DNA of 64,000 nt, from assembly GCF_024139115.2 (NCBI RefSeq), contig NC_085139.1, positions 142,127,271-142,191,270 of the forward strand. Reading direction: 5' to 3'. Below are positions 48,831-59,780 of the stretch, piece by piece (position 1 is the first letter of the stretch; every line of letters begins with the position of its first letter). Position numbers and translations under genes: made by a program. The notes beneath the pieces were generated by a model. The model was given only the letters and a program-made list of their open reading frames with translations, searched no databases and was not told the DNA's origin. The DNA comes from Armigeres subalbatus (taxonomy: Eukaryota; Arthropoda; Insecta; Diptera; Culicidae).

Positions 48831-50682
48831 AATAGAATCGCGCCAAAATCTAGCCTAGCACGATACGATCAAAGGGCGGCGTCATTAAGCGCCTGCGTGA
48901 TTAAAGTACTCAGCCAACAGCTCCGAAGGTCAAGTTTATTTGAAATCCGCCGAAGATGTTGAGAGAGAAAAGGTCGCGGCTGAACCCGAAACATTAGCGA
49001 ACGCCTCAGCGTAAGCTTCCAGGCTTCCGAACTATTTCAATGAAGTTCGCGGGAAATGCCGAATTCCTGTTCGGCCGAGGTCACCATCCTTAATCTGAGG
49101 GTAACGGCTTCAAATTCAATTTCTCCCAAACCGCCGACTGAAGCAGAAGTGTCGCGCCTTTTTGTCCGTGATTCGTTTCTTGTTGAAGTGTAAGTTAAGC
49201 AACGTGTTAAATTTTCTTTATTTAATTCTATTTCTTTTTGTTAAGTAGTGTCAAGTTTGCTTAACAAAACGTAGTGTGCGTTAGGATCAGTTTTGTGCGT
49301 TTCTCGAAGAAATTGTCCAGGTAATGTGCTCCGCGTGCTCGTTGTTTCCCGTGCATTGTGTATAATTAATTGTCCTTTATGTAGCCGACCGCTACGTTTG
49401 TCGCAGGCAATCGCGTCACACCGCCATCGTTGGGACGAAAGATTCCCGGCATCCGTCGCCGGAGGGGGCCAACCCGTCAACAGATTGGTCCCAATTCCAA
49501 TCGTGGTCGCCAATTGCCACGCATCGTCGCTAAGAGGGGTCAGCGAGTACCGAGCCGCCGACACCTCCCCCCCCCCTGGGGGATTGGCTACGTCACCAAC
49601 GGCCATTCATCGCTGCGAACATCGATCGCTTTCCGCCGTCTACCAGGAGCGCAGCAGTACCGGTAGGCGAACAACAGTCGGTGAGTCAAGCGATCTTTTT
49701 TGTCGAGTGGGGCGTCCAGTGAGGACGCCTCGGAGGATTTTTTGTGCCGACCGTAGGTCGATGACTGACTGAGTCAGGAATTTGGACGCGTCCATAAAAG
49801 TTTGAGGTTGGATGTGGATCTAATAAAACGTGCGCACGTTACGTGATTTGTGAACGACCCATCCAACCTCTATTGTCAGGCACCCGGGTGTGAAGCTTCT
49901 CGCCGTTCGTCACATCGTCGATTGCTGAATGGAAATGGGATAACACAATGTATGAGCACATGTAGATAGCTAGAATAGACAGATAGAAAAAAACGCACAC
50001 ACCGACAGAACAAATGTAGTTTGTAGAAAGTCATTGAGCAAAATACAACATTAAACATGCTAGCAAAATTAATTATGATCTTCGTTTCTATCAATAAATA
50101 AATTTCCGTCTTTGTTATGAAACCCATGAATTACCGTTAAATGTTCAGCGTTGTAGTATTAATGAGAGAAAGTGTTTCCCGTTGCTTCCGTGCCGTTTAA
50201 TGTTTGAATGTCTTCCGCGTGGCGGAATTTGACTGCTTGCGTATACTCTTCCGTGTTGGTTGCGCCTCTGGTGGACTTTAGTTGAAGTTACCAGTGATGA
50301 AAAGAGAACGTGTAACGTAGCATTGCTGGTTGCAACGTTGGAGGGTTTGCGTGATCTCATACCGCACTTTGGAGGAATAATTTGAAGTTTTGAGGTTTAT
50401 GTTGAGGTGTAGTAGGGTAATTTCGAGTTTTGCGTAGTCAGTAGGCGGGCTGGATCGATCTCCTCTTCGGAGTTTTTTGAAATGGACTCGCCTGAGGCAG
50501 TCTCAACCGGGCAAACTAGACGCGTCGTGAGGTCTCCGAAAGGAGTGGCGCTTAAGCCGCACGATTATTTAGAGCATCGGCCTGCGCCGACTACATGCTT
50601 AGTTTTTGATGGGTTGGAAATAGAGCTATGGGATGCCGAACCGTTCCCTAGTACGATAGTGGATACGAAATTTGATCATTAA
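48831..50682 (+). other. GC-richer segment of unknown nature
   Basis: This stretch is clearly richer in G+C than its flanks. It carries open frames of 159 codons (+, 49293-49772) and 121 codons (-, 49241-49606), neither of which I recognise. The first contains poly-C-derived proline and arginine runs. It ends with a 66-codon frame (50482-50682) starting MDSPEAVSTGQTRRVVRSP. It could be the leader and first coding piece of a retrotransposon or an untranslated exon with a short coding tail. I cannot choose. Confidence 0.3.
49804..49870. promoter_or_regulatory. Nested inverted repeat around a perfect palindrome
   Basis: GAGGTTGGATG (49804-49814) pairs perfectly with CATCCAACCTC (49860-49870). 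Between them lies the perfect 14-base palindrome AACGTGCGCACGTT (49827-49840). The arrangement could fold as a cruciform or hairpin; a regulatory role is only a guess. Confidence 0.5.
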
Positions 50683-52080
50683 CATTTTATGGCTAATAGC
50701 CAAAATGTAGGCAATCTACTGTTAAAGTGCAATTTTAACATTGGCTGGCGAAATTGAATTATTCAATAGTAAAATGCGTTGAATCAATTGTTTACAAAAA
50801 TTGTATAAAATCTTAGAGAGTTTACTGCTCGATTCATACCAAAATCTCCGGAACTGTTGAAAACGGCTGAGTTATTGGCTCGTACTTCCTGACCTCTTTT
50901 CGTGACGATCCCAAATTTGAAACTTTGAAATGACCATCTTACTGAAGGACGTAATTCTACGTCAAAAGCATATGGTGAATTACTTCTGAGGGTGATTGAT
51001 TCTCAATGAACGTCTCTCAAATAATTGATCGTAAAGCTTGCCTCAACTCATTGAAAGGCATTAGTAAATATGCTAATGTTTCATTTCACATGACCTGACT
51101 GAAGTAGATCTGTTTCCAAATAATTTCATGTTACATATGCGCAAAAACAGCTATTAATATACATGTTTAAGGTTTTATAGCGAAAATGCGCTTCTGTTAG
51201 GTTTCCAGTAAGGAACCAAAAAAATCGATTTAATTATGATTTTCATGCATTTTTAAGGTTTAATAGAAACAAACGTGGTATCTAATCACTTCTATGCTAT
51301 TCCAGTGTACACATTGATCAGAGATTTATAGGTACAGACTTCTCGCGGGAGCCTGCATCTGATGATTTTCGAAAGGCGTATTTCCACTATAAACCTTTCA
51401 ACAGCCTGATGTACGCGCCGTAACAGCAACAGCTCCAGTAAAAGGTAGGAAATCCTTGTTTTGTATTTCTCATTAATTACTCATTATTACAGCAAATACC
51501 AGTGAATATGCTATAAATAATGACTCAATTTGAAGAATAAAGTAAAAACTGCCTTATTCAACCAAATTTCGTCAAGTTCCTATGCTTTTGAAAGAATAGC
51601 GTAAAAAACATGTTTGGTAGATAAAACCAGGATGGAAATACGGCATTTTTAAAGTATCTCAAAATAACTTCTACTGACAGAATTTTCTTCATTACTATGG
51701 GCTAGCTTACAGCGTATGTATTCATAGACATACAAACAAAAAACTGCAATGTTTACATTTTGGCTGTTTTGCCCTTTTCAAATGTTAATCTAGATAATTA
51801 TAAATCTGTTAACGTGAACGAGAATGCAAAAATAATGATTTGAGTGTATTACTTCTACGTGAAGTTAACGATTTACAATGATATGGAAATACTAATATCA
51901 TCTTCCAATCCCATGGAGAAAAACAGAACTGGGCAATAAAAATCCTATTCGACTAGATGCTGATGTCATATTAGAAATTCAGAGACAGTACTCGTCGATA
52001 GAAAACCCTTCCACACGCGATGGCATATGAGCAAATCAAACCACCTTTCTTTCGCCAGTGGAGATATATCAGCTTCCACA
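50683..52080. other. AT-rich intergenic sequence
   Basis: It starts with a hairpin in which ACATTTTATGGCT (50682-50694) pairs with AGCCAAAATGT (50698-50708) with one bulge. The remainder has no gene, RNA or transposon end that I can support. Confidence 0.5.
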
Positions 52081-52112
52081 CTGATATACTTCCCTATTAT
52101 TTATTTATTTAT

Positions 52113-52448
52113 TCAGACTAAGGCCGAAGTGGCCTGTGCGGTATATAAGAGTCTCCTCCATTCGGCTCGGTCCATGGCTACACGTCGCCAACCACGCAGT
52201 CTACGGAGGGTCCGCAAGTCATCTTCCACCTGATCGATCCACCTTGCCCGCTGCGCACCTCGCCTTCTTGTGCCCGTCGGATCGTTGTCGAGAACCATTT
52301 TCACCGGGTTACTGTCCGACATTCTGGCTACGTACCCGGCCCATCGCAGTCGTCCGATTTTCGCGGTGTGAACGATGGATGGTTCTCCCAACAGCTGATG
52401 CAATTCGTGGTTCATTCGCCTCCTCCACGTACCGTCCGCCATCTGCAC
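52113..52448 (-). pseudogene. RTE element C-terminal domain
   Basis: The 111-codon frame includes MQMADGTWRRRMNHELHQLL, then GRLRWAGYVARMSDSNPVK, then RARWIDQVEDDLRTL and MDRAEWRRLLYTAQ. The G-H/Y-V-A-R-M and R-W-x-D words are the usual tail motifs downstream of RTE reverse transcriptases. It lies in a different frame from the RT, with the join lost between about 52448 and 52600. Confidence 0.8.
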
Positions 52449-52596
52449 CTATGGTGGGATGCTACGCAGCACTTTTCTTTCGAAAACTCCAAGTGCGCGT
52501 TGGTCCTCCACGAGCATCGTCCAGGTCTTGTGTCCGTAGAGGACTACCGGTCGAATGAGCGTTTTTTAGATTGTCAGTTTGGTACGGCGGCGAACT

Positions 52597-53799
52597 CTAT
52601 TCGATCGGAGCGTCTTGCGGAGTCCAAAAGTACGTACGATTTCCAGCCACTATGCGTCTCCTGGTGTCATTTTCGGCAGTCACCAGTGAGCCCAAGTACA
52701 CAAATTCTTCTACCACCTCGATTTCGTCACCACCGATGCAAACTCGCGGTGGGTGGCTCACATTGTCTTCTCTTGAACCTCTTCCTATCATGTACTTTGT
52801 CTTCGACGTGTTGATGACTAGTCCGATCCGCTTAGCTTTCTTCTTCAGTCTGACGTAGGCTTCCTCCATCTTCTCAAAGTTACGTCCCATAAAATCTATG
52901 TCGTCGGTGAAGCCAAATAGCTGGACGGACTTATTGAAAATTGTACCACTCGTGTTAATCCCTGCTCTTCGTATTACCCCTTCCAAAGCGATGTTGAATA
53001 GCAGACACGAAAGACCATCACCTTGCCGTAACCCTCTGCGGGTTTCGAAGGGACTCGAGAATGTCCCTGAAACTCGAACTACGCACATCACCCGACCCAT
53101 CGTCGCCTTGATCAACCGTATCAGTTTATCCGGAAAACCGTGTTCGTGCATTAGCTGCCATAGCTGGTCCCGATCGATTGTATCATATGCCGCTTTGAAG
53201 TCGATGAATAGATGATGTGTGGGCACGTTGTATTCGCGGCATTTCTGCAGTACTTGGCGAATGGCGAACACCTGGTCCGTGGTGGAGCGTTCGCCCATAA
53301 AACCCGCCTGGTACTGCCCCACGAACTCCCTTGCAGTTGGTGCTAGTCGACGGCATAAAATTTGGGAGAGTACCTTGTAGGCGGCGTTCAGCAATGTGAT
53401 TGCGCGGTAATTGCTACAATCCAGCTTATCGCCCTTTTTGTAGATGGGACACACGACACCTTCCATCCACTCCTGCGGCAAAACTTCCTCCTCCCAAATC
53501 TTGGTAATGACCCAGTGCAGCGCTCTAGCCAGTGCCTCACCACCGTGTTTAAATAGCTCTCCTGGTAGTTGGTCAACCCCAGGGGCTTTGTTGTTCTTGA
53601 GCCGGCCAATCTCCTCCTGGATTTCCTGGAGATCCGGAGCCGGGAAGATTATGTCCTGCGCGCGTTCTCCCAGGTCCATCACCATACTGCCATCTTCGTC
53701 TGCCACATCGCCATTCAGGTGTTCTTCGTAGTGCTGCCGCCACCTTTGGATCACCTCACGCTCGTTCGTAAGAAGGTTCCCGTTTATGTCCTTACACAT
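52597..53799 (-). pseudogene. RTE element reverse transcriptase domain
   Basis: A 400-codon frame covers the RT. In order it shows LKNNKAPGVDQLPGELFKHG, VVCPIYKKGDKLDCSNYRAI followed by TLLNAAYK, QAGFMGERSTTDQ, HHLFIDFKAAYDTIDR (first catalytic aspartate), RRGLRQGDGLSCLLFNIALE, and FGFTDDIDFMG with the catalytic DD pair at about 52900-52911, then VYLGSLVT. The pair is normally preceded by F/Y-A; here it is F-T, one base away. The enzyme would copy element RNA at the nicked target. The frame itself is intact but is cut off from the endonuclease and the tail. Confidence 0.9.
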
Positions 53800-54032
53800 A
53801 TCAGGCTGTGGTACGTGGCCCCCTTACGTGAACGGCTTAACTTCTCATAGAACTTTCGTGTGTAATTAGCGCGGTACAGTTGCTCCGTTTCTTCACGGTC
53901 TCGATCTTCCTGTTGGCGCTTTTTCCTCCGGAAAATCGAGTTTTGTCTGTTCCGCGCCTGTTTATATCGTGCCTCGTTCGCCCTCGTGCGGTGTTGCAGC
54001 AATCTCGCCCATGCTGCATTCTTCTCTTCCAC
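53784..54032 (-). pseudogene. RTE element linker between endonuclease and RT
   Basis: An 82-codon frame rich in arginine, glutamine and glutamate, from EEKNAAWARLLQHRTRANEA to QLYRANYTRKFYEKLSRSRK. This matches the basic linker that precedes RT in RTE elements. A frame change at its end (near 53800) separates it from the RT. Confidence 0.75.
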
Positions 54033-55040
54033 TAACTGCTCACATTCGCCGTCATACCAGTCGTTTCTCTGATCCGGGGCACCGTGCCAAGTGCAGCGGT
54101 TGCGGTGCTACCAATGGCGGATCGAATATCTCTCCAGCCATCTTCAAGAGACGCTGCGCCTAGCTGCTCTTCCGTTGGGAGTGCCACTTCCAGCTGCTGC
54201 GCGTATTCTTGGGCTAGTCTACCGTCTTGTAGCCGCTCAATGTTAAGCCGCGGCGTTCGACTTCGACGCGTGTTGTACACCGTCGAGTTTTGAGCGCAGG
54301 CATACTGCAACGAGGTAGTGGTCGGATTCAATATTCGCACTGCGGTAAGTGCGGACGTTCGTGATGTCGGAGAAGAATTTACCGTCGATTAGAACGTGGT
54401 CGATTTGGTTTTCCGTTTCTTGGTTAGGTGATCTCCATGTGGCCTTGTGGATATTTTTGCGGGGAAAGAAGGTGCTTCGGACTACCATTCCGCGGGAGGC
54501 TGCGAAGTTTATGCATCGTTGGCCGTTGTCATTCGATACGGTGTGCAGACTATCCGGTCCGATGACCGGTCTATACATTTCTCCTTCCTACCTGAGCGTT
54601 CATGTCACCGATGACGATTTTGACGTCCCGCAGTGGGCATCCATCGTATGTCTGCTCCAGCTGTGCGTAGAACGCTTCTTTCTCGTCGTCGGGTCTCCCT
54701 TCGTGTGGGCAGTGCACGTTGATGATGCTATAGTTGAAGAAACGGCCTTTAATCCTCAGCTTGCACATCCTTGCGTTGATTGGCTGCCACTCAATCACGC
54801 GTTGGCGCATCTTACCCAACACTATGAAGCCGGTTCCCAGCTCGTTGGTGGTGCCACAGCTTTGGTAGAAGGTAGCCGCTCGATGCCCGCTTTTCCACAC
54901 TTTCTGTCCTGTCCAGCAAATCTCCTGCAGCGCCACGACGTCGAAGTTGCGGGGATGTAATTCATCGTAGATCATCCTGTCGCAACCTGCGAAACCTAGC
55001 GACTTGCAATTCCATGTTCCAAGCTTCCAATCGTGATCCT
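54032..55040 (-). pseudogene. RTE element apurinic-like endonuclease, in three frames
   Basis: The endonuclease starts near 55040 with GTWNCKSL and continues MIYDELHPRNFDVVALQEIC. It shows the catalytic glutamate in LQEICWTG, the SIINVHCPHEG segment and VIGDMNAQVG. After a frame change near 54575 come IDHVLIDGKFF and SDHYLVAV, the last conserved aspartate-histidine. Another frame change near 54250 leads into a piece with SLEDGWRDIRSAI. All main catalytic words are visible, but in different frames. It would nick the target DNA for priming. Confidence 0.85.
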
Positions 55041-55401
55041 GTATTCGTCTTCACATGTCTTTGCCGATTATATCGAGTTGCATTATCTCTTATATTGTTC
55101 GTAATGATTGGTTTTCTAGGCGGCTTATTGGGCCTGCGCAAACCTCCTGTCTCGTCGGAGGGCCGTCGTGTCAGGGCTGTTTAGCGTCCCACCTAACACC
55201 AGGACTTGGGCTTGTGCGCTTTGAGCGGCACACGGTCGCTTTGGTGGGGGCTACTTGCGGATACATGCAGCTTTTTATAGAGGTTTAACAGGGCCCACTG
55301 TCAAACCCCACCACATCCTAGGCAAGCCCCACAACTCGCAGATGGCCTGGGGAGGGATCGTCAAGCCCTTGGACATAGTCCCTGCTGCCCCGTATACTTC
55401 C
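55041..55401 (-). repeat. Leader of the RTE element
   Basis: Non-coding 5' region of the element. The part around 55253-55327 (CTTGCGGATAC, then CCACCACATCCTAGGCAAGC) recurs at 59663-59738, which shows that it is repetitive on its own. Confidence 0.7.
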
Positions 55402-55415
55402 CTGATATACTTCCC

Positions 55416-56430
55416 CCCCCCCTCCGAAAAAAAGTCATTTTCTTGAAATGGTTTTATACATATTTGTTTACATACATTCCAAATATCATAGAATGAGAAT
55501 TAAAAGACAGCGAGAAAATAACATTTCCAGCAATATAGAAAACACGACAGGCAGATTTCGGCGGGCTGGACTATTTATTCATATGCCGGGACATCAGCAA
55601 GTGTATATTTTTACAATATAGCTAGTTTAGCATGATATGCTTTTTTGAGTCATTTAATGTTTGTGAGAATTCTGTTACTTATTTTCCTTCGCAGAATTCG
55701 GTGGTTGTTTCGATTAAAAACTCCTGGCAGATGGCGTCATCATCACTATGAAGGGTCACGATCGGATCAATTCTCGTTGTTGCCATTGGTGCTGAACTGC
55801 CACTGTGGCCACAGCGCTAGTTCAGACTTAGATCTCTCTAGCTGGCTGAGACCTGAAGCTCATCATCGTTAATAGCGGCTTATCTTTTGGCAGGAATTTG
55901 TTTTGCAGCTCATTAGCTACCATGGGAGTAATGACCTCACTAAAACAATAAACTTAATAGGTTCTAGCTATTGTAATGAATAAACTAGACAAAGTGAAAT
56001 CACCAATTACTACTTGTGCAGTTGTGTTCCTTCTTGGATTTCCCCAAACATGTTCCATCGGTTATGATACATGTGCTAGAGTTGTATTCATAGGTCATAG
56101 TCATACCTGAAGTGTCAACGTCACCATCCCTGTCACCCACAACATCCAGCTGCTCAACATTGCCAGTAGAAAATATCCTTCACTTGGTAGCAGCAAGCAA
56201 CTGGGGCTGGTTTCGTTGGGCTAATCGATGAGAAGGCATCCTGGTGTAACAAACTTCATGACAAAGGTTTTTACCGCCGCGTCTGATTTCCTAATGTCGC
56301 ACAATTCGCAAGATTTTCACGTCCGTCTTCGTCACACATTTCACATCAATCCATGATTATTATTCAAAAAAATATAGAGGTGCACAGAGTTGCGAAGAAT
56401 TATTTTGATTATTATTTATTTCATGATTTG
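55416..56430. other. Intergenic sequence, nothing recognised
   Basis: It begins with the C-run following the target duplication. The open frames are short and unsupported. A TTCCTTCGCAG word near 55685 resembles a splice acceptor, but no exon is evident. Confidence 0.5.
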
Positions 56431-56885
56431 AGGTTTTGTTTTTGCCTTTTTCGTATACAAAGTATAAGTAAAGGTTATAGGATCACTCCAAAACCGAACT
56501 TTTGATAGAAGGTCCGTAGACCCATAGTGTGTTATACGTCAGCTCGACTCATCTGATTTGCTCAACAAGTTGCAATCGATGCGGATTGCGGTCTTTTTGT
56601 TTGCTTTTGAAAATTGGTTCGATCGGCCATTGCGTTCTAGAGTTATTCAAAAACATTGTTTTTTTGTCAAGAGTCCCCCCTTGGAAAAAAAATCAAAATC
56701 GAAAACAAAAAATCTACAGAAACCGCTGCGATGCACTCAAATGACCGCAAATAGACACAAATTGAATGAAAAGGTAAAATCTACCCCCCCCCCCCCTTAA
56801 GTGCAAATTTGACCTCTCTTATATGTTTTTCTCATTTTTATAATGAGCGAGAAAGGCACTACCAACGCTAGGTGGAATGATCTGG
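56431..56885 (+). repeat. Mosquito dispersed repeat, copy 1
   Basis: It starts TTGCCTTTTTCGTATAC and ends GCGAGAAAGGCACTACC, then CGCTAGGTGG. GCCTTTTTCG and CGAGAAAGGC are related as inverted ends. The interior has CAGCTCGACTCATCTGATTT and a C-run near 56784-56797. No coding. Confidence 0.6.
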
Positions 56886-57275
56886 GTTTTTTTTGCCTTT
56901 CTCGTATACTAAGTATACGTAACCAAACTTTTGTTATATACCAATCGACTCAGCTCGACGAATTGAGGTGATGTCTGTTTGTGTGTATGCATGTATGTGT
57001 GTGTGTGTGTATGTGTATGTGTACAAAAATTTGTAGACACACTTTTTGGAACTTAGCATTGGCCGAATTACTCGCAACAAGTTCCATTCGACTGAGAATC
57101 CTGTTCCATTGTTTTCTATTGAAAATTGGCCAAATTGGACTAAGTGGGATCAGAAGTTATGGCCAAAATACTATTTTCTATGCGCAAAACACGCTAAAAA
57201 TCACTCACTCATATCTTTAGTTTTTTTTTTGCACGAGAGAGGCACCAACACCGCTAGGTGGATTAATCAGGGTTT
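56886..57275 (+). repeat. Mosquito dispersed repeat, copy 2, with (TG)n tract
   Basis: It starts directly after copy 1 with TTTTTTTGCCTTTCTCGTATAC and ends GCACGAGAGAGGCACC, then CGCTAGGTGGATTAATCAGG. The interior shares CAGCTCGAC with copy 1 and carries an impure TG/TA microsatellite at about 56971-57025. The two copies are in tandem in the same direction, and the 1-45 fragment is a third relative. Confidence 0.65.
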
Positions 57276-57593
57276 TTTTTAAACAATATTGCTACACTGA
57301 ACAAAAACATGATTGAACAAAAGGCGAGAAATTATTCAGAACCTCGTTGAATTGACTGCAACCTTAGATTATTTATACTTAAATTATCCAAGCTAATACA
57401 TGGTTAATCATTTTGATTCTTCAAATTCAAAAAATATTACTGTCTTCCTTGTTGATAAAGTGCACTCTTACCTACCTGGATACCTGGTTGGCTACAGGGT
57501 ACCAGGTCCGATTCCACCGCGTGCAGTCAGCATGTTCGAACAAATGGTGAGTTTGCAAGTTGTACTCCCAGAATTTATCAAGAATCATCCGCA
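57276..57593. other. AT-rich spacer
   Basis: A 72-codon frame at 57400-57618 resembles no family I know and overlaps the LINE remnant that follows. Nothing else is recognised. Confidence 0.4.
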
Positions 57594-57875
57594 GGCTGAA
57601 CATTTGATCCGTCGTTGATCTGCACTCACGAAAACCTGCCTGGTTTTCGCCGACGAATGAATCCTCATGCGGTCTCAGTCTGTTAAACAGGATACGCGGA
57701 TTTTATACGCCTAGTTTAGAAGGTCGATCCCTCTGGAATTGGCACACTCTAGCCGGAGCCCTTTCTTATAGATTTGTCATATGAGGCCATCCAACCAGCC
57801 GGCAGGCAGTTCTTCATCCTCCCATATTTTCTGGATAATGTGGTGGATTGATTGATGCAGCTGCTCACTTCCGCA
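57594..57875 (-). pseudogene. Degenerate LINE reverse transcriptase fragment
   Basis: On the - strand, across frame changes, one can read an IHHIIQKIWEDEELPAGWLD-like stretch, IYKKG, RLECANSRGI, ILFNRLRP, and QAGFRECRSTTDQMF. These align in order with the RT of the intact RTE element at 52.6-53.8 kb (IWEEEVLPQEW, PIYKKGDKLDC, QAGFMGERSTTDQ) but differ clearly, so it is a related, older element. Only about 90 codons remain. Confidence 0.75.
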
Positions 57876-58393
57876 CTCTTTCCATGAATTAATGAATTAA
57901 AAAGAACCTCGTAAGTATACGTAAATGCTGTGAAGGTTTACTCTGAAATCACACTTTGGATTGAAGGCGCGGAGACTCATAGTGGTAATAAAAATTTGAC
58001 AATGAACTGACATCTGAATTAACGTGTATTGCGTTTTTTGCTCTTAACAAGAGTTTTGCGAGAATCTTTTTCTCACAGTCATCTTTTTCTCACTCAAATC
58101 TCATCACTCAAAAAATTGGTTTTCCGTGTATATTATTTGTATTTGGGTGCTCAATCTGAAAACAAATAGACGTCAAATCACGGCGGGAATCATTTCAGTG
58201 CACACGCTTACATGTGACTAACGAGTAATGAGATATAAATGGGTAGTTTTAGTAATAAAATTCGATCAACCTGTAATGAGAGTGAGTGTGTGAAAAAGAA
58301 TCGGGAAAATCACAATCTACACATAGCTCATCAAATTGGTGAAATCGGCAATATTCATCTCTTCAGAGGCGCGGCCACCTTCTGAGACGTGGG
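57876..58393. other. Intergenic sequence, nothing firm
   Basis: GAATCTTTTTCTCAC near 58052-58066 and its approximate inverse GTGTGTGAAAAAGAATC near 58288-58304 may be the ends of a small inverted-repeat element, but the similarity is short. Confidence 0.35.
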
Positions 58394-58395
58394 TA

Positions 58396-59535
58396 CACAG
58401 AAAAAAAATCCATGGTAACAATTACTATTTTGTAGACTACGCCATGTTTTTAAAACAACCACACATTTTCAGTTAAATTAACCATGCATTCGGACAAATT
58501 CACCACTGATTCAGTTCTTGTAACAACATTCCACCCCGACCACAGTTGATTTTTACTGCACGCATGGTAAAATCAAACGGGTTTGTTGTCTGCTGAAAAT
58601 CGTCGGTGTGTATTCTTAAATTAACCCTCGGAATGGTAGTTTCGACCGCAACATTTTTTTGCGTGTAGGACAAAAAAAAATCAAATGAGAGAAATGACAA
58701 AGTTCGCGTGTGTCACATCTCGAAAATACATTTTTTAGGTCATAATAATATTTTGTTACGTTGAAACTACTCTTATTCAATATGAATGAAATATTATTTT
58801 AGACTGTTCAAGTTTTAGTTGTTCAAGTTTATGCTATTACTGGGTTATCAAATCTATAAAATACTTTTAGGAAATTTCACGGACTTTCCGGAGATCCTTT
58901 TAGATTACAAGAGATTTTTCGGACATCCTCAGATAAGTTATACAACTCTCTAAGGCTATTCAGGCAACATTAATTTCCAGAGTTTATAGAGCATTTACAT
59001 AAAATAAGATCTTCGAGCATCTTAACAATCTTCTAGTTATGGATTTCTTTAAATTTTGTAAAATATTTTATCATTAAGCAATTATTACTAACTTCTAGGA
59101 GTTTGTATCCTTAAAAACATTGTTGCGATCTACCAAGAAAGAACGATCAATAATCCGTCAGGGTGTTTAGTACTATTTAGAGGTTTCAGTACATTTTCAG
59201 AAATCTCGAGAATTATGTTACTCCGAATTTTAAACTTCTAACTTCTAAGACTTCATGAAAACGTACACGCAAACTAATTTTGCAGTCGAAACTTCCATTC
59301 CGAGGGTTATTTTAAGAATATGCACCGACGATTTTCAGCACATAACAAACCCGTTTGATTTTACCATGCGCGCAGTAAAAATCAACTGTGGCCCATTCGG
59401 AATGTTGTCACATGAACTGAAACAGTGGTGAATTTCTCTGAAACCATGGTAAAATTTACTGAAATTTCATGGTAGTTTTAAAAACAGAGCGTACTCTACA
59501 AAATAGTAGTTTTTACCACGGAATTTTTTTCTGTG
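58396..59535. mobile_element. Foldback element with about 275-bp inverted repeats and TA duplication
   Basis: The left arm 58396-58671 and the inverted right arm 59261-59535 are similar along their length. The ends read CACAGAAAAAAA, and the arms share CATGGTAA, CAAACGGGTTTGTT / AACAAACCCGTTTG, GATTTTCAGC / GCTGAAAATC, and CCCTCGGAATGG / CCATTCCGAGGG. TA lies outside both ends (58394-58395 and 59536-59537). The interior (about 590 bp) is AT-rich and non-coding. Long terminal inverted repeats with TA duplication suggest a non-autonomous Tc1/mariner-type or foldback element. Confidence 0.85.
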
Positions 59536-59599
59536 TAGGTATATTTGTGATTCCTACAGATTTCAATCAACTGTTTGAAGTTTCCAGAGCTGTTTTTCT

Positions 59600-59780
59600 C
59601 ATAGACGCTGTTGGAGCCGCAACTCTATGATGAACAGATTCGAGCAGGGCATGATAGGACATGCTTGCGGATACTTGTAGCTTTTTATAGAAGTTCAACA
59701 GAACCCACTGTTAAACCCCACCACATCCTAGGCAAGCTCCCAGGCAGGCTCCATCCTAGGCAAGCTCTAGCTGATGTCAG
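59600..59780 (-). mobile_element. Fragment of an RTE-type leader
   Basis: 59663-59738 is closely similar to 55253-55327, the leader of the full RTE copy, in the same orientation. Shared words include CTTGCGGATAC, AGCTTTTTATAGA and CACCACATCCTAGGCAAGC. A short local duplication of ATCCTAGGCAAGCT follows near 59753-59768. The rest of the element is missing. Confidence 0.7.

Larger units (their letters stand above)
52095..55401 (-). mobile_element. RTE-clade non-LTR retrotransposon, JAM1-like, full length, broken
   Basis: The element is 3.3 kb on the - strand, flanked by a perfect 14-base duplication CTGATATACTTCCC at 52081-52094 and 55402-55415. It has an untranslated leader (about 55040-55401), an endonuclease, a linker, a reverse transcriptase, a C-terminal domain, and a 3' end with an AATAAATAAATA-type tail (52096-52113 region). 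RTE elements have an endonuclease and RT in one protein and short AT-rich tails, as seen here. JAM1 is the Aedes RTE I compare it with from memory. At least five frame changes separate the coding pieces, so this copy cannot make the full protein. Confidence 0.9.

Noticed and set aside
52136..54960. Several plus-strand frames (up to 203 codons) across the RTE element
   Set aside because: They are antisense shadows of the minus-strand endonuclease and RT pieces.
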